DNA of 64,000 bases from CBDDCA01 sp965218205 (GTDB lineage Bacteria > Spirochaetota > Spirochaetia > WTKD01 > G963693115): NCBI GenBank assembly GCA_965218205.1, contig OZ244590.1, forward strand, positions 1,488,001 to 1,552,000, in the 5' to 3' direction. The notes under the pieces are model-generated. The model did not search any database and had not been told where the DNA came from. It saw nothing but the letters and a program-made list of their open reading frames with translations. The number at the start of each line of letters is the position of its first letter. Position 1 is the stretch's first letter. A program made the position numbers and the translations under genes. This document shows, piece after piece, positions 46,024 to 55,191 of the stretch.

Positions 46024-46164
46024 ACTTAAAACACATTTAAATCAATAAGATACTTGAGAAAAATATAGTATATATGCTAGTATACTTTACTGCATACTGA
46101 GATAATAGAAACAGTACATAATGGTGTATCTATTATGCACAAAAAGCTGTTCTATTTTATTTTG

Positions 46165-46539
46165 CTATTTCCCTTTTGACTTGACAGTAGTAAATTTCTC
46201 TTTCACTTTTAGGGCTTCTTTTCCTATTCTAGAACGAAGATAATACAATTTTGCACGTCGAACTTTCCCTCTGTTTTTTACTTCAATCTTTGCAATACGA
46301 GGCGAATGAACAGGAAAAATACGTTCAACACCAATTCCTGATGATATTTTTCGGACAGTAAAAGTAGCTCTTACTCCAGAGCCTCGTTTTTGTAATACTA
46401 CCCCTTCGTATAACTGTACACGTTCTGTGCTACCTTCTACAATCTTAAAGTGAACAACAACTCTATCTCCTACATTAAAATTAGCTATTTCGGAGTTAAT
46501 ATATTTTTTTTCAATATCGTGAATGATTTTCTGACTCAT
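46165..46539 (-). CDS. rplS: Ribosomal protein L19
   Basis: A 124-residue protein of the 50S subunit at the subunit interface. Characteristic blocks: FNVGDRVVVHFKIVEG, VQLYEGVVLQKRGSG, FTVRKISSGIGVERIFP and KVRRAKLYYLRSRIGKEA. AAAGGA lies before the ATG. In many bacteria it ends an rpsP-rimM-trmD-rplS operon; here none of those genes is upstream, and rplS has its own promoter 20 bases from an IS end. Confidence 0.97.
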   Translation of the reverse strand: MSQKIIHDIEKKYINSEIANFNVGDRVVVHFKIVEGSTERVQLYEGVVLQKRGSGVRATFTVRKISSGIGVERIFPVHSPRIAKIEVKNRGKVRRAKLYYLRSRIGKEALKVKEKFTTVKSKGK

Positions 46540-46622
46540 AATGTAATCCTTTATTATTCTTGCTATAACTCTTGTAACTAGAAAGATACCCTTACAGATA
46601 TAGAGCTACTTCTGTAATACTT

Positions 46623-46652
46623 ATTATAGCAATATTATAGCATATTAGTCAA
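46623..46652 (-). promoter_or_regulatory. Promoter of rplS
   Basis: On the minus strand TTGACT (46652-46647), an 18-base spacer and TATAAT (46628-46623). It lies 84 bases before the rplS start and next to the left end of IS copy 2. Confidence 0.7.
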
Positions 46653-46671
46653 TGCACGCTTGAATTTTCAT

Positions 46672-47887
46672 TGGAGTTTTACCATCTCGTGTGACCCCCC
46701 AAAATCCATGATAGTAATTATACTATCATGGAAATAACAAACAAAAATAAAAAAAAAGGGGGTGAGTACATGATATACTCTACACTTTATAATACAAGAA
46801 ATCAAAAAGAACTGCATAAAGTACGCTTAGCTATAGCACTTTCTGCAAAAGAACACGGTATCAAAAGTACTGCTCGTATCTTTCATATATCTCCTAATAC
46901 CGTACGCAAGTGGTTGCAAAGATACAAAGAGAAGCCGAAAGCTATGCTCTATGATAGGCGTCCTGCTTCAGTAGAACATCCTAATACCATGATACCTTAC
47001 TATCAGTTAAAACTCAAAGAGATATGCGAAACATTACAGCACTATCATCAACGATGTATTGCCTCTCATATAAAACGAGAGTATGCCATTCCTTATTCCA
47101 TAAAGACTATCATTAAGCATCTGAGAAAGATGGGGTTTTTTAAGACACATAAAAAGCAAAAAGCAGAAAAGAAACAAGAGGCACGCCTATGGAAGCAACT
47201 GCTGCAGTTTTGTCAAAAAATACAAGTAGATATTAAATATCTTACCGATATCCCTGAATTATACTTCTCATTACGCAAGTTTTGCCTCCCAAAGTATCAA
47301 ATTACCGCACGCGATGTCGCAACAGGGGCTTTATGGATATGCTTTGCTACTCAAAAAAGCTCTTCTCATACCGCTTTGTTTATTGAATATCTGCTTACTC
47401 ATCTTGCTTCTTTTCACGTTGATACTTCCTCTATTACTATTCAAACTGATAATGGCTCTGAGTTTATCTCAGGGGCTTTTAGTACAAAACAGTCTGCTTT
47501 TGTTACTTCTCTTGCAGCATACGAGGCACACCATACTACTATCCCATATGCTTCTCCTACTTACAATTCTGATGTCGAGGCTTCTCATAAACTTATTGAA
47601 ACTGAATGCTATGCAAAAATGCAGAATCCTACTCTCAGTACTTTTTTACTCAAAAGTGCTGAGTATCAATATAGCTTTAATCATCAACGCCATAACTCTT
47701 ATAAACACGGCTCTCCTGCTTTGTTGCTCAAAGAAAAAAGTCCTTCTCTGGATCCTTGTGTACTTACTCTGCGCCCTCTTATTGTTGATACTTTCCTTAC
47801 TAAACGAACATTACACACTTGGCATAATAGAAATTTTGCAGTATACTGATTTTATCAAAAGGGTTCACACGAAACGGTAAAAGTACA
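46672..47887 (+). mobile_element. IS481-type insertion sequence, copy 2 (no target duplication)
   Basis: The same 1,216-base element as at 38009-39224, in opposite orientation, with the same ends (TGGAG left, GTACA right). The flanks differ: TTGAATTTTCATT on the left and ACTTTTCTACAAATT on the right, so no target duplication is left. It sits between the promoters of rplS (minus) and tRNA-Asp (plus). Loss of the duplication suggests that recombination with another copy, or a local deletion, changed one flank. Confidence 0.85.
46770..47849 (+). CDS. IS481-type DDE transposase, second copy
   Basis: Identical in sequence to the transposase at 38047, with the helix-turn-helix and the DDE residues intact (QVDIKYL, QTDNGSEF, VEASHKLIE). 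GGGGGTGAG precedes the chosen ATG. A palindrome CCATGATAGTA/TACTATCATGG (46706-46731) covers the alternative upstream ATG and could limit translation or transcription entering from outside. Confidence 0.9.
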   Translation: MIYSTLYNTRNQKELHKVRLAIALSAKEHGIKSTARIFHISPNTVRKWLQRYKEKPKAMLYDRRPASVEHPNTMIPYYQLKLKEICETLQHYHQRCIASHIKREYAIPYSIKTIIKHLRKMGFFKTHKKQKAEKKQEARLWKQLLQFCQKIQVDIKYLTDIPELYFSLRKFCLPKYQITARDVATGALWICFATQKSSSHTALFIEYLLTHLASFHVDTSSITIQTDNGSEFISGAFSTKQSAFVTSLAAYEAHHTTIPYASPTYNSDVEASHKLIETECYAKMQNPTLSTFLLKSAEYQYSFNHQRHNSYKHGSPALLLKEKSPSLDPCVLTLRPLIVDTFLTKRTLHTWHNRNFAVY

Positions 47888-47906
47888 ACTTTTCTACAAA
47901 TTTCCA

Positions 47907-47935
47907 TTGACAGCGATAGCACAAGTATATATACT
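47907..47935 (+). promoter_or_regulatory. Promoter of tRNA-Asp
   Basis: TTGACA (47907-47912), a 17-base spacer and TATACT (47930-47935), ending 30 bases before the tRNA. It lies just outside the right end of IS copy 2. Confidence 0.7.
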
Positions 47936-47965
47936 AGTTATAGTATATATGTTATACTACTAGTA

Positions 47966-48040
47966 GGGGGCGTGGCGAAGTCGGTTTATCGCGCCGGCCT
48001 GTCAAGCCGGAGGTCGCGGGTTCAATCCCCGTCGCTCCCG
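47966..48040 (+). tRNA. tRNA-Asp (anticodon GTC)
   Basis: A full cloverleaf: acceptor arm GGGGGCG pairing with CGCTCCC, a D arm, the anticodon stem CCGGC/GCCGG around loop CTGTCAA (anticodon GTC), and the T arm with GGTTCAATCC. The discriminator base is G. CCA is not encoded, so it must be added by the CCA enzyme. Confidence 0.95.
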
Positions 48041-48061
48041 ATATTTCTAGTCATTATACTT

Positions 48062-49867
48062 GTGAAAAAAATTCTATTTTTATCTTTACTACTAACTGTT
48101 ATAGCGTATTTTCATAGCACTGTAAGTGCTACAAACCCATCCAATAATAATGCCAGTAATAACAAAAGCACGCAATTTTCTCTCCCTCACAAGCAACATA
48201 CTTATATTACTCATAATACCATAGCTCAATCAAGAGAAGAAAATCCAATATCCTCTGAATTTACATATAATCTCTATAAGGCAACAGCCATTCCTCACAA
48301 TGATTTTGCACAAAATATATCCTATGTCTTCTTTGGTATCATGATTGCCTTTCTCTTTGTAAGCATAGTATTCTCTTTCACTACCCGTATCAAAGAATAT
48401 ATCTATATCACATTGCTTATAGTATGCTTTATTATACTCAGTATACTGTACGCAAAGATACACACAATTTCATTGTTCTCTCTGCACACCATAATAGATA
48501 ACAAAATAATATCCCTTATTGTAATAGTGTGTATCTTGTTTTTTTATATTCTCTTTTCTAAAACATTGCTTGCTATTACAAAATATACTAAACAAAAAAC
48601 TGCTCTTATTATTCAATTACTGCTCTCCATGTGCATAGGTATGCTGGTAGTATGTGCCTTTTCTCCCTATGATACAAGCTCTATATTTTTAGGAATATTC
48701 CTTGCAGGCACAAGCATTGTACTACTCTATATCAGTTTTATTCAACTCCAAAGACAAAGGGTTAGCTATACGCTTCATTTCATAAGTGCTATCCTCTTTA
48801 CTGTTTTCTCTTTCATTATCTCGCTATCATTAACCAATTATTTACAGCTAGGATCTTTTCTTATATGGTATCTGCTTATGAGTGTTATTCTTGCTTTTTG
48901 TGGAATACTTATGGTATGTATAGCTACTCATATAATAAAAAATAAAAAAGAACAGTTATTTTCAAAAAATAATCTTATAGATAATGCTAAACAGGTAATC
49001 AGTCAACAAAGAGAAGCTATGTATGCGTACAACAGATTCATGCCAAAAGCAAATATTTCCTTTTTTAATAAAAAGCATATATATCAACTAAGATCAGGAG
49101 AGAGCATACAACAACCAATGTCGGTTATGTGCATAGGGATAGAAAATTTTCCTCATATTATATCTGCTCTTGAAACAAAAGATACCGCACAGTTTCTTAG
49201 CGTATACCATGAGCATGTACATACTATTATTACCCAAGATTCAGGGTATGCTCATAACGATACAAATGGAAATATCATAGCTCTTTTTAAGGAACATGCA
49301 CCAGTACAAGCTATTGGTGTTGCTGAGCAAATGATACAAACAAAAGAAGTATTACAAAAAGCAATAGCACAGTATACTTCTTCAAATATTCATATAAAAC
49401 TTTGTATTGGAATTACTATAGGAAATGTAGCACTTGGAATTATAGGCAAAGAAAATACAGGACTTCAAGCTACATTACTCAGCAACGAAGGCATAATAAG
49501 CTCACGTTTACAAAAAATAAATACACTGTTCAAAACAGAATGTATTATAAGTAAGTCTGCATATGCCATGCTCCCTACTAAAGATTTGTATGCAATGCGG
49601 ATTCTTCCTACGCTCTTTATAAAAGGCTTAAAAAAAGAAAAGGGAGTGTATGAATTATTTGAGAGTGATCCACCAGAAATGAAATTTCAAAAAAAAGCAT
49701 TACTCAACCACTATAATAATGCTATTACTCTCCTGTACAAAAGTAAACTCCCAGAAAGCATCTCTCTGTTAGAAATATATCACAAAAAATACCCTCATGA
49801 TCGTACAGTGAAAACTATTCTTATTATGCTTAAAAAACAAGCAGAAATATTAAAACTGCGCTACTAA
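48062..49867 (+). CDS. Membrane protein with a degenerate class III nucleotide-cyclase domain
   Basis: About 602 residues from a GTG start at 48062 that opens a signal peptide (VKKILFLSLLLTVIAYF); earlier in-frame starts lie inside the tRNA. About seven membrane helices follow a periplasmic segment. The C-terminal part (about residues 350-560) has the class III cyclase fold: VYHEHVHTII, IKLCIGITIGNVALGIIG, LSNEGIISSRLQKIN and the late FIKGLKKEKGVYELF. The two metal-binding Asp are missing: the usual DI-x-x-F reads GIENF, and GD before the ILA-x-F strand reads GNIIALF. It probably has no cyclase activity. Its end overlaps nadE (convergent) by 18 bases. Confidence 0.75.
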   Translation: MKKILFLSLLLTVIAYFHSTVSATNPSNNNASNNKSTQFSLPHKQHTYITHNTIAQSREENPISSEFTYNLYKATAIPHNDFAQNISYVFFGIMIAFLFVSIVFSFTTRIKEYIYITLLIVCFIILSILYAKIHTISLFSLHTIIDNKIISLIVIVCILFFYILFSKTLLAITKYTKQKTALIIQLLLSMCIGMLVVCAFSPYDTSSIFLGIFLAGTSIVLLYISFIQLQRQRVSYTLHFISAILFTVFSFIISLSLTNYLQLGSFLIWYLLMSVILAFCGILMVCIATHIIKNKKEQLFSKNNLIDNAKQVISQQREAMYAYNRFMPKANISFFNKKHIYQLRSGESIQQPMSVMCIGIENFPHIISALETKDTAQFLSVYHEHVHTIITQDSGYAHNDTNGNIIALFKEHAPVQAIGVAEQMIQTKEVLQKAIAQYTSSNIHIKLCIGITIGNVALGIIGKENTGLQATLLSNEGIISSRLQKINTLFKTECIISKSAYAMLPTKDLYAMRILPTLFIKGLKKEKGVYELFESDPPEMKFQKKALLNHYNNAITLLYKSKLPESISLLEIYHKKYPHDRTVKTILIMLKKQAEILKLRY

Positions 49868-51742
49868 GGGAACAAAACGCCCTTTTCCAAATGCACGAGA
49901 AGAGACTTTTAATATAGGGGCTGCTTGATACCGCTTAAACTCTGATGTTTGATACAGCTTCCATACTTTTTTCACACTTTCTTCTTCATACATACGTAAA
50001 GATAATACATATTCTAAACTCTTGTATTCATTTATAAACAAGTAAAGAATCTCATCTAATACATCATATGGAGGAAGACTGTCATCATCCCTCTGATTTT
50101 CCCGTAACTCAGCACTGGGAGCTTTTTCAAGTATTCTTTGGGGAATAATAGAGGCGTCTCTGTTTAGGTATTCTGCCATTTCATATATTTGTGTCTTATA
50201 GAGATCCCCAATAATATTAATAGCACCACACATGTCTCCGTACAAAGTTGCGTATCCCACTGCAAGTTCAGATTTATTACCAGTAGTAAGCAACGATGAG
50301 CCATGTTTATTGGCATAGCTCATAAGCAATATACCACGAATGCGAGCTTGCAAATTTTCTTCAGTAGTATCCAAAGAGGTGTTTTGAAACACAGGAGCAA
50401 GCGTATCCATCATTGTTGCATATGTCTCTTTTATAGACAGTACATAGTGAGGCATCCCTGCATTTTCAATAAGTGCTTGTGCATCCTCCCAGCTTTCTTT
50501 GCTGGTATACTGTGAAGGAAGTAAAATACCACATACATTATGCGCCCCAACACTGCGACATGCAAGTGCAGCAACTACCGCAGAATCAATACCTCCACTT
50601 ATTCCTAAATGCACTTTATGGGACAATGAAGATTTTGTAAGATAATCACTCAGCCCCATACAAAGTGCTTCTACTACTTCACCAATATAGGAAGAAAACG
50701 AAGCCTGCGAGATAGAAAATGGAGCATCATGTTCCATATAAAAAGAGTGATCATGTAATTCTTTTTGTTGTACAGAAAAAGCCTTCTGTTCTTTTGTAAG
50801 AGAGCTATGAACAGCGTTTGTGTTTGCGTCTTTATCATGCTCAGATATAGTATCATGTGCAGTGTTCTGTGTTGGTATAATGCTCATGTCTTTGTTGTTA
50901 TGAGAAAAATATACATTCATATGTTCTTCTTTACAATGAGATAGCTGAGCAAGAAGCTGGGCTTCTTTTGTTAATACAAACGATGAGCCATCAAATATAA
51001 TTTCATCATTTGCTCCTACCATATTACAAAATACAAGGGGACTCCCAATGCTTTGCACTAATTTTTTTGCAAGTATCATACGCTTATTTTTTTTATCAAA
51101 TTCATACGGAGAGGCACTGATGACAATGATAATATCTGGACGCAACTGTAACACATCATACGCAGGGTATCCTGCCTCTATTGGTCCCCACAGATCTTCA
51201 CAGATAAGCACTGCAAAAGAGGTATTATTGTGATGAAATAGCCTGCTCTTTGTTTCTGTTTGAAAATATCGTTGCTCAAAGAACACATCTTTTTGTGGAA
51301 GCAATCGCTTATGCTGCATTCCTATCGTACCCTGCGTATGACAACAATATATAGCCGAGTTATATACATTACTAGAACTTATATACGAATAATAACGAGA
51401 TTCATATGTTTGCAGTGTATTGTTTTTTGATGAAATAGGAGTATCTTGCATACTTTGTTGCACAGCCAATGCATCTTGCTTCTGTTCTTCTTTGTGGAGT
51501 GTTCCTATGATACAATATTGTGTATCACTCAGGGATTGTTGAATATGTTGTAAAGATTTCTGTAATCTATCAAAAAAAGAATCATAGTAGAGATTATCCA
51601 AAGGCATATACCCCGACAACACACATTCAGGGAACACAAACATATCTGTATCTTTATTCTGCGTAATAGTCTCAATGATGAGCCTAGCATTCTCTTCAAT
51701 GTTACCAATAGTAGTATTTAATTGTGAAATAGTAAGTTGCAT
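49850..51742 (-). CDS. nadE: Glutamine-dependent NAD+ synthetase
   Basis: Makes NAD from nicotinate adenine dinucleotide, ATP and glutamine. The N-terminal nitrilase-type glutaminase has the triad in FPECVLSGY (Glu), HKRLLPQKD (Lys) and ICEDLWGP (Cys). The C-terminal synthetase has the pyrophosphate loop LGISGGIDSA and TTGNKSELAVGY. At 630 residues it is longer than typical (about 540-580) because of hydrophilic inserts near residues 100-140 and 270-340. It is divergent to the gene at 51779. Confidence 0.94.
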   Translation of the reverse strand: MQLTISQLNTTIGNIEENARLIIETITQNKDTDMFVFPECVLSGYMPLDNLYYDSFFDRLQKSLQHIQQSLSDTQYCIIGTLHKEEQKQDALAVQQSMQDTPISSKNNTLQTYESRYYSYISSSNVYNSAIYCCHTQGTIGMQHKRLLPQKDVFFEQRYFQTETKSRLFHHNNTSFAVLICEDLWGPIEAGYPAYDVLQLRPDIIIVISASPYEFDKKNKRMILAKKLVQSIGSPLVFCNMVGANDEIIFDGSSFVLTKEAQLLAQLSHCKEEHMNVYFSHNNKDMSIIPTQNTAHDTISEHDKDANTNAVHSSLTKEQKAFSVQQKELHDHSFYMEHDAPFSISQASFSSYIGEVVEALCMGLSDYLTKSSLSHKVHLGISGGIDSAVVAALACRSVGAHNVCGILLPSQYTSKESWEDAQALIENAGMPHYVLSIKETYATMMDTLAPVFQNTSLDTTEENLQARIRGILLMSYANKHGSSLLTTGNKSELAVGYATLYGDMCGAINIIGDLYKTQIYEMAEYLNRDASIIPQRILEKAPSAELRENQRDDDSLPPYDVLDEILYLFINEYKSLEYVLSLRMYEEESVKKVWKLYQTSEFKRYQAAPILKVSSRAFGKGRFVPLVAQF

Positions 51743-51778
51743 GTATTATAATTGTACAGTATTTACTATTATGTATAT

Positions 51779-52546
51779 ATGGAGCAATGTACTTTTATTA
51801 CTGGTACTGATAAAAATATCATACTGTCTATGAATACTTTTTTTTACAATCTCAATCAAAAGTATAACACACTAAATTTATTTGATACAGATTCTATTCA
51901 TAGTACTGCTCCAAAAATACATTCTTTATCAACATCCCTCATTGATCTTCATCTTCATAGTCATAAAAATAATGATACTAATACTATTTTTCTCTGCTTT
52001 CGAGCACCAGAAATACCATCGTTAGAGAATATAGAAGAACGATTATTTGCAAACTATTTTAATACTGAATTTTTTTTTACAATAGAGCTATTAAGAAAAT
52101 CATTTTTCTTTCTCAGTAATAAAAAAGATCCTCCTTCTACCACACAAAACAGTGCAAAATATACTGCTACAATACGAAAAAATATTTTTGTTGTGTTGCC
52201 ACAAATGGATAAAGATACAGCAAGTGAGAAAAATATTTTTATACGTATGCTTGTTCATGCATATATCCATTTTTCAAAGCATATGCTAGCACTGTCAAAG
52301 TATCCTGTCACTATTACGCTACTACACTATCATCCTACTATTCCTTTTGCTATGAAAACAAATATGATACAACATTACATTGCACATGCTCTCCATGTTC
52401 GTAGCCGTAATCATAGTTCATTATTACATTCTCTTGCTACAATAGGAAAAAAATGGATTATGCCTATATTAAGAAACAAACAGGCAAAAAGCCGTCTTGT
52501 TATAAAAAAACATTCTCTTCCTCTTTTTAGAAAGAAAAAAGAGTAA
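51779..52546 (+). CDS. Hypothetical protein
   Basis: About 255 residues from the ATG at 51779 (MEQCTFITGTDKNIILSMNT). No family, signal peptide or membrane helix recognised. The composition is basic at the end (RKKKE). It is rich in His and Thr in the first half. The 18 bases around its start (TACTATTATGTATATATG) are identical to those at the start of the small gene at 58883, and TATTAT lies nine bases before the ATG, so a leaderless mRNA is possible. It may form an operon with the symporter gene 54 bases on. Confidence 0.5.
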   Translation: MEQCTFITGTDKNIILSMNTFFYNLNQKYNTLNLFDTDSIHSTAPKIHSLSTSLIDLHLHSHKNNDTNTIFLCFRAPEIPSLENIEERLFANYFNTEFFFTIELLRKSFFFLSNKKDPPSTTQNSAKYTATIRKNIFVVLPQMDKDTASEKNIFIRMLVHAYIHFSKHMLALSKYPVTITLLHYHPTIPFAMKTNMIQHYIAHALHVRSRNHSSLLHSLATIGKKWIMPILRNKQAKSRLVIKKHSLPLFRKKKE

Positions 52547-52600
52547 TATTTATATCAGCAGTCTATTATCTGTAAGGGAAACATGTAGTATCATGAGAAT

Positions 52601-53959
52601 ATGAAAGAAAGTAAAGTGTACCACCTCACAATGAAACAACTTGTGCTATTTATTATTAGCATCGTAGCTGGTTCTGTAGCAGGCATATTTATTCCTGCCG
52701 ATATAATAAACAATACTGTTGTGATAGTAGCCAGAATATTAACAAGAGCTATGCTCTATCTTACTATACCGTATTTTATTTTTTCAATTATTATCAATAG
52801 TTTTGAATTAAAAGATTTACATTTATTCGGTGCTATGCTCAAATATAGTATTACAAGAGGACTTTTCACCATAGTAGTGCTTACACTTGTATCAATGATT
52901 ATCTTTTTATTCATCCCTCATAACTCCTCTATCTCTTTTATTCCCGATATACCATTAGATACCTATACGCCATTATTGAGTATCATTGAAATTTTATTTC
53001 CTAGTAATTTTATTCAAGTACTCAGTTCTTCTCACACTTCTATTGCTGCCATCCTCATAGTATGCTGTCTTATTGGAACAATGGCAGTCAACAATATTCA
53101 ACGTGGCAATGTATTTTTCGATGTTATTGATGCAATGCGTAGTATAAACTTAAGAATAGTACGAGTACTACTGCCATATTTTACTATTGGTATATTATTT
53201 GCTTCTGCAGTACTGTCATCTACAATAATCAACTACGAACAATTATACATTATTACTAAACTATTTCTATTCTTAGCTGTCCTGTTGTTATCGTTACTCT
53301 TTGTAATCTATCCAGTGTTACTTCGTATATTAGGAGTAAAAATTTCATTTCGATTATGGTATACCCAAGTTATTCCTGCCATGAGTACCGCATTGTCTAC
53401 AACAAATGTTCTTGCAAGTGGTACCTTACTGTTACATGTAGAAGAACTGGGATATTCTCGTAAAAGAAACAGTGAGATGAGTACTTCGTTTGCCCTTGTA
53501 TTTTGTCGTGCTGGTACTGCGGTAACATTTGCTTTGTCATATCTTTTTATATATAAGGTATATAGCTCCATACCTATGGATATATCATTTTTTGTAATGG
53601 TATTTATTGGAGCTATCATAACTTCGTACCTTTCTTCTACTATTACTAGTTCAATACTCATTAGTGCTATCATAACTTTTTCACAAATACCATCTATTAA
53701 TGTGCACGATTCATATATTATTCTCATTCCTGTACAGTTAGTGCTAATGGGGTTTGCTGCAGGCATTGATGCTGTCTCCTGTTCTTTTATGCAGCTATTT
53801 ATAGCAAACAAAATTCAAAAGCTACGAAAAGAACAGCAAGGCTTTGGCGTAGAGTTAGATGAAGAATACTTTGAGTCACAAGAGGAAGCATTATACGACG
53901 CTGATGAAGAAATACCTCCTTTTACACATAACAAAGATATACACAATAACAAGGACTAA
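52601..53959 (+). CDS. Dicarboxylate/amino-acid:cation symporter (DAACS-like)
   Basis: A 452-residue membrane transporter with about eight helices and an acidic C-terminal tail. The region AMSTALSTTNVLASG corresponds to the serine-rich re-entrant loop of GltP/SstT proteins, followed by a conserved helix with FCRAGTAVTFALSY. The family moves glutamate, aspartate or dicarboxylates with Na+ or H+. The usual NMDG motif is not obvious, so the substrate is uncertain. argC begins four bases after its stop. Confidence 0.72.
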   Translation: MKESKVYHLTMKQLVLFIISIVAGSVAGIFIPADIINNTVVIVARILTRAMLYLTIPYFIFSIIINSFELKDLHLFGAMLKYSITRGLFTIVVLTLVSMIIFLFIPHNSSISFIPDIPLDTYTPLLSIIEILFPSNFIQVLSSSHTSIAAILIVCCLIGTMAVNNIQRGNVFFDVIDAMRSINLRIVRVLLPYFTIGILFASAVLSSTIINYEQLYIITKLFLFLAVLLLSLLFVIYPVLLRILGVKISFRLWYTQVIPAMSTALSTTNVLASGTLLLHVEELGYSRKRNSEMSTSFALVFCRAGTAVTFALSYLFIYKVYSSIPMDISFFVMVFIGAIITSYLSSTITSSILISAIITFSQIPSINVHDSYIILIPVQLVLMGFAAGIDAVSCSFMQLFIANKIQKLRKEQQGFGVELDEEYFESQEEALYDADEEIPPFTHNKDIHNNKD

Positions 53960-53963
53960 TACT

Positions 53964-55166
53964 ATGCATGTTTTATTATTAGGAGCAAGAGGCTATGTAG
54001 GATCAACATTATTAGGCTTGTTATTACGCCATCCCCATGTACAGACCATAACTGTAAGTTCAGACAGTGCTACTGGGATGCCCGTACAGGCTTTTTCTCC
54101 TTCTCTTGATACTTCATTATTAGAAAAAATTGATAAGCAACAACGGTATGTTTCTACCAGTGATTTATTAGGAAAAGCCATTGACTCTACATACTCTGCT
54201 GTATTTTCCTGTCTCCCTCACGGTATATTGGCACAGCACATACATAGCCTCTATGCTCTTTCTGATACTACAAACAAAGGAACTACTTCTCTCCCTCTCC
54301 AACAACTCCCTGATGACAAAAAAAGTGTACAAAGCACCATTGCATCAGAAAACAGCTCTCGTGCTAAGGCTCTCATAATAGATCTTTCTGCAGATTTTCG
54401 TCTTAAAGAGAGTGAACTGTATGCCCAGTACTATAAAAATAAGCATCCTCAGCCCCAGTTACTTCGAACGGCAGTATATGGACTGAGCGAATGGTATCGT
54501 ACAAATATAAAAAACAGTGCTAGTAATAGTCGACACGGCAATATCACGCATGCAAGAACTCCTATCATTGCCAACCCTGGTTGTTATCCTACATCGGCAT
54601 TGCTTCCTCTTCTGCCTGTTATAAGAAACTGTACAGTAGAAGGACTTATCCATATTCATTCAATATCGGGCATATCAGGGGCAGGTCGTACAGTAACACA
54701 AAATTTGCTGTTCTGTGAACGACAAGAAAACATATCTGCATATGCATCAGGATTACAGCATCGTCATGTACCAGAAATACAACAGTGCATACAACACATG
54801 ATGGCAGATGATGAAACACCATGCTCCTTTGTGTTTAGCCCTCATCTTGCTCCTATTATTCAAGGCATGTTTACTACTATTGCAGTGCCATTGTCATCAA
54901 AGAAAGAAAGCATACGAGCAAAGGAGGCTCTGCATGCACAATATATAGGCGAGCATTTTGTACAGGTACAGGAAGAGCATACTGCTATCATGCATGGGAC
55001 AGCAGATGTACGCAACACCAATACTGCACTTATATACGCACATTGCGAAGATAACAGTATTATACTGCACTGTGCCATAGATAACCTATGGAAAGGAGCG
55101 GCAGGGCAAGCAGTACAAAATTTTAATATATACTATGGGTTTGATGAACGGGAGGGGCTGGTGTAG
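53964..55166 (+). CDS. argC: N-acetyl-gamma-glutamyl-phosphate reductase
   Basis: Third step of arginine/ornithine synthesis. The start at MHVLLLGARGYVG (53964, AAGGAC ribosome site) gives about 400 residues; a start 35 codons earlier would overlap the symporter gene. Seen: NADP loop GARGYVG, the catalytic Cys in IANPGCYPTSALLP near residue 205, HIHSISGISGAGR, and the C-terminal NLWKGAAGQAVQN. Slightly long owing to an insert after LYALSD (about residues 105-130). No other arginine gene is in the window. Confidence 0.92.
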   Translation: MHVLLLGARGYVGSTLLGLLLRHPHVQTITVSSDSATGMPVQAFSPSLDTSLLEKIDKQQRYVSTSDLLGKAIDSTYSAVFSCLPHGILAQHIHSLYALSDTTNKGTTSLPLQQLPDDKKSVQSTIASENSSRAKALIIDLSADFRLKESELYAQYYKNKHPQPQLLRTAVYGLSEWYRTNIKNSASNSRHGNITHARTPIIANPGCYPTSALLPLLPVIRNCTVEGLIHIHSISGISGAGRTVTQNLLFCERQENISAYASGLQHRHVPEIQQCIQHMMADDETPCSFVFSPHLAPIIQGMFTTIAVPLSSKKESIRAKEALHAQYIGEHFVQVQEEHTAIMHGTADVRNTNTALIYAHCEDNSIILHCAIDNLWKGAAGQAVQNFNIYYGFDEREGLV

Positions 55167-55191
55167 CTATGGGGGAAAGTATAGGAAGCTA

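Noticed and set aside
46540..46671. Remnant of trmD or rimM upstream of rplS
   Set aside because: The 130 bases hold only a promoter and leader; no coding remnant was found.
47314..47880. Long leucine-rich reading frame (188 codons) in another frame inside the IS element, also present in copy 1
   Set aside because: It overlaps the transposase almost fully, has a composition expected of a shadow frame and no ribosome site.
47972..48061. Earlier start for the cyclase-like gene
   Set aside because: The ATG at 47972 lies within tRNA-Asp; the GTG at 48062 opens a normal signal peptide.
53859..53963. Upstream start for argC
   Set aside because: It would overlap the symporter gene by 100 bases; the ATG at 53964 has a ribosome site and begins at the Rossmann fold.
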